This document shows positions 16,039 to 25,306 of a stretch of 64,000 bases of DNA, one piece after another. The notes under the pieces were generated by a model. That model was not told where the DNA came from, made no database searches, and saw only the letters and a program-made list of their open reading frames with translations. The stretch is taken from contig AP024676.1 of NCBI GenBank assembly GCA_025998955.1, positions 1,488,001-1,552,000 on the forward strand. The letters are read 5' to 3'. Numbering within the stretch: the stretch's first letter is position 1; each line of letters begins with the position of its first letter. The stretch is from Candidatus Roseilinea sp. Its GTDB lineage: Bacteria > Chloroflexota > Anaerolineae > J036 > Brachytrichaceae. A program made the translations under genes and the position numbers.

Positions 16039-17337
16039 TCACCTGAGCAACCGCTCCGGCAGATATCGTGCGTGAGCCGCCGCCATCTCGTCGTAGAGCG
16101 TTTGCGCCTTATGCAGAGAGAACACCAGCGGATTGCTAGCCAGCGCGCGCACGGCATCGCGCTTTCTACCACTCCACGCCGCCTGCGCGGTGAGCGATTG
16201 ATACTCCGAGAGCATCTCCACTAGCCCGAGCACCTGCTGCGGAAGCGACCCCATCGCCAGCGGCGTGATGCCGTGACGGTCCAGGAAGCCCTGAGTCTCG
16301 ACGACGCGGTCGTCGGGCAAGTTGCTGATAGAACCGCAATTCAGCACGTTTACCGGCAGCACTTCGCCGCGGTCGTTGAAGATGGCGTCCATCGCGTCAA
16401 TGGCCAACTCCAACTCATGGATGCCGCCGCGCGAGCGCCTCGGATCGAGTTGTGGGTCATCGCACTCGGCCTGCTCGTTGTAATGCTGCCAGTAATCCGG
16501 CACGTTCGCCATGATGTCCTGAGCGCGCGTCGTCGGTTTGGCCTGTAGCTCGGCCAGGATTTCCTCCTTGAAGTAGTAATACTGAAAGTAGTGCGCCGGA
16601 AGCGCGCCCATCGTCACGGCCAAGTTCATCAGCCGCAACTTCCACTTCGGCAGGCGGTTGTCTCTGCATCGCTCGGCATAGGCGCTTTCCAGCAGCGGCA
16701 TGAAATCTTGCCCATCGTAGGTGTGGCGCACGCTCCAACTGCCGTGGTTGAGGCCGATCATAGCGACATCCATCCTGGTGCGATCGAGGCCGATCCACTC
16801 GGCAAAGTCGTGCCCGAAGAACAGCGGCCCTTCGCAGAACGCAGCAAACCAGACCGGCGAGTTGTGGATCACAGCCTCGGCCACGATGTTGATCGGATTG
16901 GTGTAGTTGAACACGCGCGCCTTCGGGCACACGGCCTCTACGTCGGCGATGATCTCCTTCATCACCGCAATGCTGCGCAAGGCCATGAAGAAACCGCCCG
17001 GCCCCTGCGTCTCCTGGCCGATTACGCCGTGTTTGAGCGGGATACTTTCGTCCAGGTGACGCGCTTCGAAGCCGCCGGGCCGATAGCTGGTGAGCACGGC
17101 GTCGCAGTCGCGCAGGCCATCGCGCCGGCAGGTCGTTGCGCTTACTCGCAGGTCCAGGCCGCGCGCGGCGATCATCTTATCGGCGAGCGTCTTGACCAAC
17201 GCCAGACGTTCCTCGTCCAGATCAATCAACACGATCTCGGAGCCGAGGAAGTTCTGTCCCTGGTGAATGAACGAAGCCATCGTGCCCGGGGCGCGCGTGC
17301 TGCCCCCGCCGATGTAAGCGAGTTTGATGCGTGCCAT
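16039..17337 (-). CDS. GH4-family NAD-dependent glycosidase (6-phospho-/alpha-glucosidase type)
   Basis: A 432-residue glycoside hydrolase family 4 protein, which cleaves glycosides by an oxidation-elimination mechanism using NAD and Mn. The N-terminal Rossmann motif is AYIGGGSTRAP. Metal-site and substrate motifs include NYTNPINIV, FCEGP and GLNHGSW. Start ATG 17337 (MARIKLAY) is used; an in-frame upstream ATG at 17379 would add 14 non-conserved residues overlapping a repeat tract. Part of the carbohydrate operon between a Gfo/Idh/MocA gene and nagB. Substrate stereochemistry cannot be told from sequence because the family takes alpha and beta linkages. Confidence 0.88.
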   Translation of the reverse strand: MARIKLAYIGGGSTRAPGTMASFIHQGQNFLGSEIVLIDLDEERLALVKTLADKMIAARGLDLRVSATTCRRDGLRDCDAVLTSYRPGGFEARHLDESIPLKHGVIGQETQGPGGFFMALRSIAVMKEIIADVEAVCPKARVFNYTNPINIVAEAVIHNSPVWFAAFCEGPLFFGHDFAEWIGLDRTRMDVAMIGLNHGSWSVRHTYDGQDFMPLLESAYAERCRDNRLPKWKLRLMNLAVTMGALPAHYFQYYYFKEEILAELQAKPTTRAQDIMANVPDYWQHYNEQAECDDPQLDPRRSRGGIHELELAIDAMDAIFNDRGEVLPVNVLNCGSISNLPDDRVVETQGFLDRHGITPLAMGSLPQQVLGLVEMLSEYQSLTAQAAWSGRKRDAVRALASNPLVFSLHKAQTLYDEMAAAHARYLPERLLR

Positions 17338-17383
17338 AGATGATCTTCTGACTCCCCACTTCCGATTCAAAAGGCACAAGGGA

Positions 17384-17404
17384 GAAGTCGGGAGTCGGGA
17401 ATTG
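17384..17404 (-). repeat. Heptamer tract between GH4 and Gfo/Idh/MocA genes
   Basis: Units GAAGTCG, GGAGTCG, GGAATTG on the plus strand, in the 84-base gap upstream of the GH4 start. The same GGAGTCG-type unit recurs at 35354-35374. Confidence 0.7.
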
Positions 17405-17421
17405 AGAGTGATGATGTGTCG

Positions 17422-18585
17422 TCAAAATTTTGTCGTGAGATGTTGCGTCTGGCCGGTAGCGATGGCCTTGTGGGCACACTCGATGATCTCGACCACATGG
17501 CGGGCTTGCTCACCGGTGGCGCGCGGTGGGCGATCCTCGACGACGGCATCGGCCAATTCCATGATGTCCACGTACAAGTGGCCTTCTTCGATCTCGAGAT
17601 GTTCGCCGCGCAGATATTGCTGCGCGGTCAACGCTTGCTCATAGATCCGGTCGCCGACCTCTCTGCCGTATGTGCCCCACCCGCCCCCGCCAAACACGTT
17701 GAACTTGAGCGGATAACCCGTCACACCGTCCACTTCGGTGATTTCGAGCGAGCCGTGCGTGCCATACAGCCCCAGGCCGCCCCATGGATTGCGCTTGCTG
17801 TGACCGGTGTCGGCGCCTACACCCGTCACGATTGCCCCCGAGGCGAATTCCATCAACAACACCACGTTGTCCTCGACTTCGATCTCGATCGTCTGATCGC
17901 GCCACGTCCGCACCGGCGTGAGCTTGTTGCCGAGCGCCGTCACCTTCGCCACCGGCCCCAGGATGCTGGTGGCCAGTTGCAACGAGTAGATGGTCACATC
18001 AGGCAACGGCCCGGCACCTTTGCGGTAATACCACATCGGGTTGATGTTGGTCAACGGGTCATCGCCGCTGCGCACGCGCTCGAACTCATGGCCGAAGCCC
18101 CAAGCATAGGTGTAGCCGAAGCCGATCTTGCCGATCAACCCGCTGCGGACGACGTCGCGCATCTGGGCCGTGGTCGGGAACAGCTCGAAGCCCGGCGCGG
18201 CAACCAGCTTGACGCCGGCAGCGTCGCGCGCGGCGAGCAATTGGTGTGCTTCGTCCAGCGTAGCCGTCATGCTCTTCTGCACGTATACGTGCTTACCGGC
18301 GGCGATGGCCGCCATGGCGTGCGCGAAGTGGTATTGGATCGGCGTGATCACCAGCACCAGGTCCACCTCGGTGTGAGCCAGCATGTCGTCCACGTCGGTG
18401 AACCAGTGCGGCACACTGAACTTATCAGCGGAGAGCCGGGCGCGCTCGGCCACGGCATCCACCACGGCGACGAGTTGCACGCGCGCCTTGGCATCGGCGC
18501 ACGAAAGATGCGGCAGCACGCCGCGCTGCGAAACACTGCCGCATCCGATCAACGCTGCTTTGAGGGGATGGGTCATTGGGGTCAA
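17422..18585 (-). CDS. Gfo/Idh/MocA-family oxidoreductase (1)
   Basis: A 387-residue NAD(P)-dependent sugar oxidoreductase or epimerase-type protein. Rossmann motif ALIGCGSVSQRGVLPHL at the N-terminus, then the conserved catalytic-lysine segment usually written EKP, here KHVYVQKSMT (Gln-Lys-Ser). The C-terminal alpha/beta domain has GLGLYGTHGSLEITEVDG. The altered EKP (QKS) keeps the Lys. It sits in the carbohydrate operon with two further paralogues; such sets often oxidise and reduce the same sugar at different positions. ATG 18576 is an alternative start. Confidence 0.85.
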   Translation of the reverse strand: MTPMTHPLKAALIGCGSVSQRGVLPHLSCADAKARVQLVAVVDAVAERARLSADKFSVPHWFTDVDDMLAHTEVDLVLVITPIQYHFAHAMAAIAAGKHVYVQKSMTATLDEAHQLLAARDAAGVKLVAAPGFELFPTTAQMRDVVRSGLIGKIGFGYTYAWGFGHEFERVRSGDDPLTNINPMWYYRKGAGPLPDVTIYSLQLATSILGPVAKVTALGNKLTPVRTWRDQTIEIEVEDNVVLLMEFASGAIVTGVGADTGHSKRNPWGGLGLYGTHGSLEITEVDGVTGYPLKFNVFGGGGWGTYGREVGDRIYEQALTAQQYLRGEHLEIEEGHLYVDIMELADAVVEDRPPRATGEQARHVVEIIECAHKAIATGQTQHLTTKF

Positions 18586-18608
18586 GAATGGGTTGATGAT
18601 TGCTAAAT

Positions 18609-18636
18609 GTTAAGTGGCAAGTGGTGATTGGCGATT
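18609..18636 (-). repeat. Degenerate heptamer tract between two Gfo/Idh/MocA genes
   Basis: Four loose 7-nt units (GTTAAGT, GGCAAGT, GGTGATT, GGCGATT) in the 50-base gap, ending at the stop codon of the upstream gene. Weaker than other tracts. Confidence 0.5.
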
Positions 18637-19703
18637 TAGAAAGTCGTCGTCAACGTTTGCGCCGCACCGCTGCGCGACGCCCGGGCTGCCGCGTCAATGA
18701 TCTCGACCACGTGGGCAGCATGCGCGATGCTGAGCGTCGGGCGCACACCATGCTGCAAACACTCGACCAGGTGGCGCACGCCCAGGATGTGATCCGGCCC
18801 GCCGGCGCGTTCGTGTGGCACGGGCACCTCGCGCCACGCGCCCCGGCGGAGCACGCCGACCGGCGCGCTGCCGTCAATCAGATCGAGCGCAATCGTGCCC
18901 TTCAAGCCGAATAGCTCCAACTGGGCCGCCTTCGTGCCCTGCACGCTGTTGTTGGCTTCCACACTCGTGATCAGGCGATTGCCGTGGTCGAGCAGTATCA
19001 GCCATGTGTCGTCTTCTTCCATCGGCACATGCTTGCCAACGAACGGCCCATCGGTGATGACGAATCCTTCCGGCTGCGCTTCCGTGCTCATCGCCATCAC
19101 ACGGCGCGCCGGGCCTAGCAAGCCGGTGAGCGCATGCAGCGGATACACGCCCATATCGCGCTGAGGTCCGCCGCCGGCAGCGAAGAACGGCGTCGGGTCG
19201 GAGGTAAAACCGGGCCACGGCGGCACGCCTCCCAGCCCCAATCCGCGCGCCGAATGCACCTCGCCGATCTCACCGCTCTCCAGAATCTGCCTGGCCAAGG
19301 CAATTTGTGGCCAGATCATCACACATGGCGCGCACACGATCGTCAGTCCGCGCGACTCGGCCTCCTGCTTCATGCGCAGCGCGTGATGCAGTCCGCTCGC
19401 GACCGGCTTCTCGGTGTAGAGATGCCGGCCACTGCGTAGGACGGCCAGGTTGGTTTCGTCATGCAACTGCATCGGGGTGAGGTTGATCACCGCCTCGGCG
19501 TCCGTCTCGGCCAACATCTTCGCGTAGTCGGTGTAGACGACGGGGATGTCGTATCGCTGGGCAGTCATCTGCGCGCGTTCGCGCCCGCGACCGCACACGG
19601 CGACGATCTCGGCGTGCGCAGCGACGCGATGGAATTCCGGCAGGTAATCCCGATGCGCCACGTCGCCGCACCCCAGCAGGGCCAGTTTGACTTTCTTGGT
19701 CAT
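18636..19703 (-). CDS. Gfo/Idh/MocA-family oxidoreductase (2)
   Basis: 355 residues. N-terminal Rossmann fold with LALLGCGDVAHRDYLPEF and the conserved YTEKPVA motif with its catalytic-site Lys. The C-terminal substrate domain contains GLKGTIALDLIDGSAPVG. Start ATG 19703 overlaps the stop of the ROK kinase gene by 4 bases (ATGA-type), so the two are translationally coupled. Likely acts on the same imported sugar as the flanking enzymes. Confidence 0.87.
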   Translation of the reverse strand: MTKKVKLALLGCGDVAHRDYLPEFHRVAAHAEIVAVCGRGRERAQMTAQRYDIPVVYTDYAKMLAETDAEAVINLTPMQLHDETNLAVLRSGRHLYTEKPVASGLHHALRMKQEAESRGLTIVCAPCVMIWPQIALARQILESGEIGEVHSARGLGLGGVPPWPGFTSDPTPFFAAGGGPQRDMGVYPLHALTGLLGPARRVMAMSTEAQPEGFVITDGPFVGKHVPMEEDDTWLILLDHGNRLITSVEANNSVQGTKAAQLELFGLKGTIALDLIDGSAPVGVLRRGAWREVPVPHERAGGPDHILGVRHLVECLQHGVRPTLSIAHAAHVVEIIDAAARASRSGAAQTLTTTF

Positions 19704-20599
19704 GCTTGTGTTTCAGCGAAACGTTCATGCGCCGTCGCCGCTGCACCGATGACGCCGGCGTCGTTGCCCAGCATAGCACGCACGATCGGCAACGCGCGCG
19801 TCTCGTCGCTCCAGATGTGATCGCGCGTCGCCGCCACCAGCTCATCCCAGAAGACACCACCGGCGCCGCCCAGCCCGCCGCCGATGACGACTGTTTCTGG
19901 ATCGAGCACATTGCACAGGAAACCGATGCTGTTGCCGATGGCTTGGCCAGCCGTGCGCAGGATGACGATCGCGCGTGGGTTGCCTGCCTCGGCCGCCTCG
20001 AACACCGCCTCGGCGCGGTCGGCCCCGAAGCGGCGCGCGATGGCCGGCCCCGAGGCAAACTCCTCCAGCACTTGCTGCGTCCGGCGGCCGGTTTCATCCA
20101 CCAGTGTCAGCGGCGCGGTAGCCAGCACCAGCGCGTTGCCACGCGCGCCCGGATACGGCACACCGTCGTGAACCAGGCATGCGCTGATGCCGGTGCCGAG
20201 GGTGACGAAGACGAAGTCGCGGTAGCCTCGGCCTGCGCCGAAGCGCGCCTCGGCCCGTGCATGGGCGCGCACGTCCGATTCGACGATGGCCGGCGCAATC
20301 TCGCTCAATGCAGCTTGCACCGGCAATCCCCGCCACGCAACGGTGTAACCGCTGGTGACGTTGCCGCACAAATCCACCAGCTCACACACGCCCAGGCCGA
20401 TGCAGGCGATGGGACGATGTGCAGCTCGCACGAGATCGCGCGCCAGCGCCAGTACATCGTCGAGCACCGCCCGGCCGCCGCGCTCCGGATGAGTGGGCCG
20501 GACGCGCTTCTCGAGCAGCTCACCCGATGGAAAGGTCACGATACCGGCAGCGATCTTCGTGCCGCCCACGTCTATGCCGACGGAGAATCGCCGATCCAT
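19700..20599 (-). CDS. ROK-family sugar kinase lacking the zinc motif
   Basis: A 299-residue ROK protein (glucokinase, N-acetylmannosamine or allose kinase type). The ATP-binding GIDVGGTKIAAGIV start and a second phosphate motif FVTLGTGISACLV are clear, and the catalytic Asp is probably in ESDVRAHARAE. The usual GHxxx...CxCGxxGCxE zinc site is absent: the corresponding stretch reads PGARGNALVLATAP with no Cys. Zinc-less ROK members exist, but loss of both His and Cys could mean altered substrate or reduced activity. Coupled to the Gfo/Idh/MocA gene downstream. Confidence 0.85.
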   Translation of the reverse strand: MDRRFSVGIDVGGTKIAAGIVTFPSGELLEKRVRPTHPERGGRAVLDDVLALARDLVRAAHRPIACIGLGVCELVDLCGNVTSGYTVAWRGLPVQAALSEIAPAIVESDVRAHARAEARFGAGRGYRDFVFVTLGTGISACLVHDGVPYPGARGNALVLATAPLTLVDETGRRTQQVLEEFASGPAIARRFGADRAEAVFEAAEAGNPRAIVILRTAGQAIGNSIGFLCNVLDPETVVIGGGLGGAGGVFWDELVAATRDHIWSDETRALPIVRAMLGNDAGVIGAAATAHERFAETQA

Positions 20600-20640
20600 C
20601 CGAGCCTGAGCCCGTGCAACGCAATTGGACTACCGCGCGT

Positions 20641-21543
20641 TCAAGGGAGATAACGCGGCGCGACGCCAAAGACCGCCACGACGGGCTGGCTGCCGATGTT
20701 GTAGCAGGCATGCGCCGTGCCTTGCGGCACGTAGCACGCATCGCCGGGTCCGATCTCGAACCAATCCGGTCGCTGGCCGTCGAAGACCCGCACGTGGAGC
20801 GTGCCTTCGACGATGTAGATGGCCTTGTCCCCACCGTGCGCCGTCGCCTCAGTATTCTGACCCGGCAGCAAATGCAGCTGTCCGACGGTCAGATACTCGG
20901 TAGACACAATCAGACCGACCAGTGCCGGGAAGCCGTTACCCTCCAGTCGCCAGGTGACGTCCTCACGGTGGATGAGATGAATGGTATCGGTCGCGTGCAC
21001 CGTGGCGCGTTCCATCGGCAACCGGCCCAGCGATCCGTCGCGCTCGTAACGCACCGTGGTCAGCAGCGGTTTTTGTCTGGCATACGCGCCGCTGGTGCCG
21101 GTGGAGGGCGGCGGCGCGAAGAACTCCAACACGCGCAACGGCGCGTCGCTGTAGTTGAAGACGTGATGCCAGGTATCGCGGCGGAAGAAGGCCGTTGTGC
21201 CCGCCGGGACGCGGTGCACCTCACCTGTCTCAGGGTTGGCGATCACCATCACCCCGCTCAACACGTGATAGGTGACATCGGCGCCGAAGATGGTGCGATA
21301 GTTGTCACTGTGGCGGAACCAGCCGCGCGGCGGCAAGCCAAACACTAGGGAATGGATCTTGTCGCTGGAGACGTAGATCCAGTCCGCCACTTCGCCGCTT
21401 TCCCTGTCACCCCACAGGTGGCGCACGGCAGAGGCGTAAGGGATCGCCGCGGCGCGTTCGAATGTTGGGCGCGGCGAGGGCGTATATCCCGTGCGCCCAT
21501 TGCCGGCCGATGAAGCGGCGCGCGTTGTGTCGTGTTGTTCCAT
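20641..21543 (-). CDS. Two-domain cupin protein
   Basis: A 300-residue protein with two cupin barrels. Domain 1 covers about residues 60-150 (DNYRTIFGADVTYHVLSGVM ... FFRRDTWHHVFNYSD). Domain 2 covers about residues 215-300 (GGDKAIYIVEGTLHVRVFDG ... YVPQGTAHACYNIG). Each has the His-containing motifs that bind a metal. Likely roles are sugar isomerase, dioxygenase or ligand sensor; none can be chosen from sequence. It lies in the carbohydrate operon between the GntR regulator and the ROK kinase. Confidence 0.75.
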   Translation of the reverse strand: MEQHDTTRAASSAGNGRTGYTPSPRPTFERAAAIPYASAVRHLWGDRESGEVADWIYVSSDKIHSLVFGLPPRGWFRHSDNYRTIFGADVTYHVLSGVMVIANPETGEVHRVPAGTTAFFRRDTWHHVFNYSDAPLRVLEFFAPPPSTGTSGAYARQKPLLTTVRYERDGSLGRLPMERATVHATDTIHLIHREDVTWRLEGNGFPALVGLIVSTEYLTVGQLHLLPGQNTEATAHGGDKAIYIVEGTLHVRVFDGQRPDWFEIGPGDACYVPQGTAHACYNIGSQPVVAVFGVAPRYLP

Positions 21544-21579
21544 GGTTATCAGTTCCGGATCATCGAGTCAACGAACAGA

Positions 21580-22356
21580 TCAGCGCATCACCACGCTCAT
21601 CAGTGAAGCGTTGAAGGCGTCTTGCCGCGCGTTCGGACGGCTGTCGAGCTGGAACTTAAAGCGGTCACCGCGATAGACGGCTTTGAAAGTCTCCACCGGC
21701 CGGTCCGCCTCGTCGTACGTCACGCCTTGCAACAAGATCATGGGCATGCCGGCCTGAATGCCGAACAGCTCGCTCTCATAGTCGTTGGCCATCACGGCTT
21801 CTAGCGTGTGCTGCGCGCCGCTCAGCCGCACGCCATACACATCGCGCATGAGCTGATAGAGCGAACAACGCGCCATGTCAGCCTGTTCGAGGCCGGGGAA
21901 CAAGCCATGCGGCACATGCACGGTTTCGAGCAACACGGGCACGGCGTTCGACAACCGCAGCCGGACGATCTTGATCACCGCCTCGCCCTCGACCAGGCCC
22001 AATTGAGCCGCGATTCGTGAGGATGCCGGCACGACGGCCTGCTCGATCACGCGCGACGCCGCCGCTGCACCACGCTGCATCATCGCCTCGGTAAACCCAA
22101 GCGCATGCAGCGGATCGTAAGCCAGCTTTGGCTCGGCCACGAACGTGCCCACGCCTTGCTGTGCGACCAGCACATCTTCGCGGATGAGGTATTGCAGTGC
22201 CTGACGGACGGTCATCCGGCTGATGCCGTATTGCTCGCTTAGCTCACGCTCGCTCGGCAACTGTTGGCCGGGCCGGTATTCGCCGGCCCGGATACGGTCA
22301 CGGATTTCTTCGACGAGCTGGTAGTAGAGCGGAATCGGGCTATCCTTGTCGAGCAT
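21580..22356 (-). CDS. GntR-family regulator, HutC/UTRA subfamily
   Basis: A 258-residue repressor-type protein. The N-terminal winged helix reads PLYYQLVEEIRDRIRAGEY ... LPSERELSEQYGISRMTVRQ. The C-terminal UTRA ligand domain holds LRLSNAVPVLLETVHVPHGL and ends with FKAVYRGDRFKFQLD. Start ATG 22356 is favoured because AGGAGG lies upstream; TTG 22377 is possible. UTRA regulators of this kind (NagR/YvoA, DasR) bind TGGTCTAGACCA-like sites and respond to amino-sugar phosphates. A matching site lies at the operon promoter (27789-27810). Encoded inside the operon it probably controls. Confidence 0.9.
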   Translation of the reverse strand: MLDKDSPIPLYYQLVEEIRDRIRAGEYRPGQQLPSERELSEQYGISRMTVRQALQYLIREDVLVAQQGVGTFVAEPKLAYDPLHALGFTEAMMQRGAAAASRVIEQAVVPASSRIAAQLGLVEGEAVIKIVRLRLSNAVPVLLETVHVPHGLFPGLEQADMARCSLYQLMRDVYGVRLSGAQHTLEAVMANDYESELFGIQAGMPMILLQGVTYDEADRPVETFKAVYRGDRFKFQLDSRPNARQDAFNASLMSVVMR

Positions 22357-22377
22357 AGCGCGCCGCGCCTCCTGCAA

Positions 22378-23493
22378 TCAGTCTTCGGTCCGCGTCGGAT
22401 CGTGGATCGTCGCCCTCGGCGTGTCCACTTCCTCGAGCTGAACCGGCGGGAAGGTGCTTTCGATGGTCTGCGCAATGCCGGTGCGACCGGCTTCTTCGGC
22501 CTTCAACATGATTTCGAGCACATGATACCCATGCTCCGGCGTGATGACGTCCGGCGTGCCACAGACGATGGCCTGCACCAAGTGCCGCAGCCCATCCGTC
22601 CACGGCCAGTTCGGGTCGAGGTCGGGATGGAGCTCCCAGTAGCCGTTGCAATTGCGATACAACTCGTAGCCCTGCGGATGCCAGTCATCCCCGAGCATCT
22701 GGATCGTGCCTTCGCTGCCGTAGATCTCGATGCCGGCCACGCGATAGGCCTGGATGGTAAAGCCGGTGGTGATCACGCCGTATACAGCGTTGCCGAAATC
22801 GAGACAGATGTGCGCATTGTCCACGACCTCGACCTTCGTCATCTCGCCATCTACGACGCGCTCGGGGATGGCCGTGCCGGCCAGTGCCGTGACGCGCTTG
22901 GCCGGACCGAGCAGCGCCGTGAGGCTGGTCACGTTGTATACGCCGAGGTCGAATAGCGCGCCGCCGCCGGGCTTGTAGAACCACTGGCCCCAGTTCGGCC
23001 CGGCCCAGCCGTAGAACGCGCGCGCCAGATACGGCCGGCCGATGTCACCTTGGTCAATGTGTCGCTTGATCGCCTTGAACGTCGAACTCAACACGACGTG
23101 CGGCGCGGGGTGCAGGATGCCTTTGCTCTTCTTGGCGATTGCGAGCAACTCTTTGCCCTCGGCCAGCGTCGTCGCCATCGGCTTCTCTACCAGCACGTGC
23201 TTGTCGGCCAGCAGCGCTGCCTTGGCGATCTCGGCGTGCACCTGCATCGAAGTCGTCACCAGCACCAAGTCCACCTTGGTGCTCTCGACGACGGCGCGGT
23301 AATCGCGCACGAACTCTGACTGCGGCCACAGCCGTTGTGCCGTCCGAGCGCCTTCAGGCGTCACGTCACAGGTCATGGTGACTTCGACCGGCAGGCCGAG
23401 GTTCTGGATGCGCCGGATTTGGTTGGTGTACGGCCCGCGCATCACGCTGCCGCAGCCGACGATTCCAATGCGAACGGTCTTGTGGTTGGTCAT
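22378..23493 (-). CDS. Gfo/Idh/MocA-family oxidoreductase (3)
   Basis: 371 residues from ATG 23493 (MTNHKTVRIGIVGCGS); an in-frame upstream start at 23568 would overlap the PhyH gene. Rossmann motif VRIGIVGCGSVMRGPY, conserved VLVEKPMATT, and C-terminal GIEIYGSEGTIQMLGDD. It is the third member of this family in the operon and immediately follows the PhyH gene (5-base gap). Likely oxidises or epimerises a sugar derivative. Confidence 0.87.
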   Translation of the reverse strand: MTNHKTVRIGIVGCGSVMRGPYTNQIRRIQNLGLPVEVTMTCDVTPEGARTAQRLWPQSEFVRDYRAVVESTKVDLVLVTTSMQVHAEIAKAALLADKHVLVEKPMATTLAEGKELLAIAKKSKGILHPAPHVVLSSTFKAIKRHIDQGDIGRPYLARAFYGWAGPNWGQWFYKPGGGALFDLGVYNVTSLTALLGPAKRVTALAGTAIPERVVDGEMTKVEVVDNAHICLDFGNAVYGVITTGFTIQAYRVAGIEIYGSEGTIQMLGDDWHPQGYELYRNCNGYWELHPDLDPNWPWTDGLRHLVQAIVCGTPDVITPEHGYHVLEIMLKAEEAGRTGIAQTIESTFPPVQLEEVDTPRATIHDPTRTED

Positions 23494-23498
23494 GATGT

Positions 23499-24302
23499 TT
23501 ACCGATGTTCTTTTTGTGCGGCACGAGCGACGCGCTCCTGCCAAGCCGTTTGCTGTTGTCTGAGCCAATAAAAATCACGCGGCACAGCGCGACGGGTTGG
23601 TGGCATGCCGTAGGCCAGGATATAAGCCCGGCGCGGCCCATCCGAGAGGTTCGGGCCGGTGTAATGCAGGGTGCGGCAATGGTGAATGGTCGCGCCGCCC
23701 GCCGGCAACGGGCACGGCATACCCTGCGCCATCGCCCGCTCGGGTTCATCCACTTCCAGCCCGACCACCTTCGGATCGTGGCCGATCGGATGGTGCGGTA
23801 GCACGTCTTGTTTGTGGCTGCCGGGCACGAACCACATGCAGCCGTTCTCGATCGTCGCCTCTTGCAGCGGAATCCAGATGCTGACTTCTTCGTAGCGCAT
23901 GCCGCCGTCGTTGTAGGCCTCGTCCTGATGCCAGGGCGTGGCCGCGCCGCTGCGCGGTGGCTTGCGGATGGCGTGGTCGAAGCGAAAGGTCGTCTCGGGG
24001 CCGAGCAGTTGCCGGGCGACGGCTTCGGCATTGGCGCGCAACAGCGTGTCGGCCAGTTGCGGCGCATACTTGGATGGATTGAGGATCTGCGGCAGTGTGT
24101 GCATTGCGCTATCCTCGTCATGGGACGTTAGATCGAGATGGTCGCCCGATTCGCGGCCGGCCCTGACCTCGAACAACCAGTCGTAGATGTCGCACAGGTG
24201 CGCCACCTCTTCGGCCGTCGTCAGCGCCGGAAGAGACAGATATCCCTCGCGATGAAAGAACGCAATCTGTTCCTCGGTCAGTTGGATGGTTGGTGATTTC
24301 AT
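23499..24302 (-). CDS. Phytanoyl-CoA dioxygenase (PhyH)-family Fe(II)/2-oxoglutarate enzyme
   Basis: A 267-residue double-stranded beta-helix oxygenase. The iron triad is visible: H125 and D127 in TPWHQDEAY, distal H213 in RTLHYTGPN, with R224/R225 for 2-oxoglutarate (GPRRAYILA). Family members hydroxylate diverse small molecules, so the CoA-based name is not a prediction. Its place between the permeases and a sugar oxidoreductase suggests an oxidative step on the imported compound, which would need oxygen. Confidence 0.85.
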   Translation of the reverse strand: MKSPTIQLTEEQIAFFHREGYLSLPALTTAEEVAHLCDIYDWLFEVRAGRESGDHLDLTSHDEDSAMHTLPQILNPSKYAPQLADTLLRANAEAVARQLLGPETTFRFDHAIRKPPRSGAATPWHQDEAYNDGGMRYEEVSIWIPLQEATIENGCMWFVPGSHKQDVLPHHPIGHDPKVVGLEVDEPERAMAQGMPCPLPAGGATIHHCRTLHYTGPNLSDGPRRAYILAYGMPPTRRAVPRDFYWLRQQQTAWQERVARAAQKEHR

Positions 24303-24338
24303 AGTTCAGTTCACGATGTGAGATGCAGTGTGAGCAAA

Positions 24339-24373
24339 ACGTAAGACGCAGGACGCAAGACGTAGGACGCAAA
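24339..24373 (-). repeat. Five tandem heptamers between PhyH and permease genes
   Basis: Units ACGTAAG, ACGCAGG, ACGCAAG, ACGTAGG, ACGCAAA fill most of the 76-base gap. The reverse complement (CTTGCGT, CCTGCGT) recurs at 36963-36997, 12.6 kb away. Confidence 0.85.
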
Positions 24374-24378
24374 ACGCC

Positions 24379-25293
24379 TCATCCCTTCAACCCCGTCAAC
24401 TTGATGCCCTCCAGGAAGTAGCGCTGGGTGAAGAAGAAGACCACGATCAGCGGCAGCGTGGTGATGGTGGACGCTGCCATCATCAGCGCCCATTCGGTCG
24501 TGCGTTGGGCGCGAAAGGCGTACAAGCCCAGCGACAACGGATAGAGCGTGTTGTCGCTCAAGTAGATCAGCGGGCCGAGGAAGTCGTTCCACGTGCCCAG
24601 GAAGGTGAACACGGCCACCACCATCAACGCCGGCTTCACCAGTGGCAGCATCACCTGCCAAAAGGTCCGAAAGTGGCCGGCGCCGTCCACGCGCGCTGCG
24701 TCGGCCAATTCGTTCGGCAACCCCAGGAAGAACTGGCGCATCATGAAGATGAAGAACGCGTTGCCCAGGAAGGCCGGCAGGATCAAGGGCGTGTAGTTGC
24801 CGATCAAGCCGAAGTTCTTGAACAGGATATAGGTCGGGATGAACGTGACGATGAACGGGATCATCAGCGTGGCGACCGTGATGTAGAAGAGCGCGTCGCG
24901 AAACGGAAAGCGCAACCGCGCGAAGCCGTAGCCCACCGCCGCGCACGAGATGACCGTGCCGATCGTCACGCTGATCGAGTAAAACACGCTGTTGCCAAGA
25001 AAGCGCAGGAACGGGAAGTTCGGGTAGGTCAGCGCGTCCGAGTAGTTCTCCCAGCGCGGCGGATCGGGCAGCCACTGGATAGGGATGGTGAAGATCTGCT
25101 GGTTGGTCTTCAACGACGACACGATCATCCAGTAGAACGGCACCATGAACGCAATGGAGAAGGCGATGAGCACAGTATGCGCGACGATGTTCTTGATGAG
25201 CCGGCGCCTGCTGCGCCGTGCCCTGGCTGCACTCACAGCGGCGATTGGCTGGGCCGCGCGCGGGGGTGCAATCGGTTGAGCCGCTTGATCCAT
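24379..25293 (-). CDS. Carbohydrate ABC transporter permease, MalG type
   Basis: 304 residues from ATG 25293 (GGGAG 8 bases upstream). Six membrane helices. Basic, Ala-rich N-terminal tail. The inner-membrane permease motif EAA...G is visible as NELADAARVDGAGHFRTFWQ, the contact for the ATPase. C-terminal FFTQRYFLEGIKLTGLKG is typical of MalG/UgpE. Works with the permease and binding protein upstream. No ATPase is encoded in the operon, so a shared MsmX/UgpC-like ATPase elsewhere is presumably used. Confidence 0.92.
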   Translation of the reverse strand: MDQAAQPIAPPRAAQPIAAVSAARARRSRRRLIKNIVAHTVLIAFSIAFMVPFYWMIVSSLKTNQQIFTIPIQWLPDPPRWENYSDALTYPNFPFLRFLGNSVFYSISVTIGTVISCAAVGYGFARLRFPFRDALFYITVATLMIPFIVTFIPTYILFKNFGLIGNYTPLILPAFLGNAFFIFMMRQFFLGLPNELADAARVDGAGHFRTFWQVMLPLVKPALMVVAVFTFLGTWNDFLGPLIYLSDNTLYPLSLGLYAFRAQRTTEWALMMAASTITTLPLIVVFFFTQRYFLEGIKLTGLKG

Positions 25294-25306
25294 CAACTCA
25301 TCTCCC

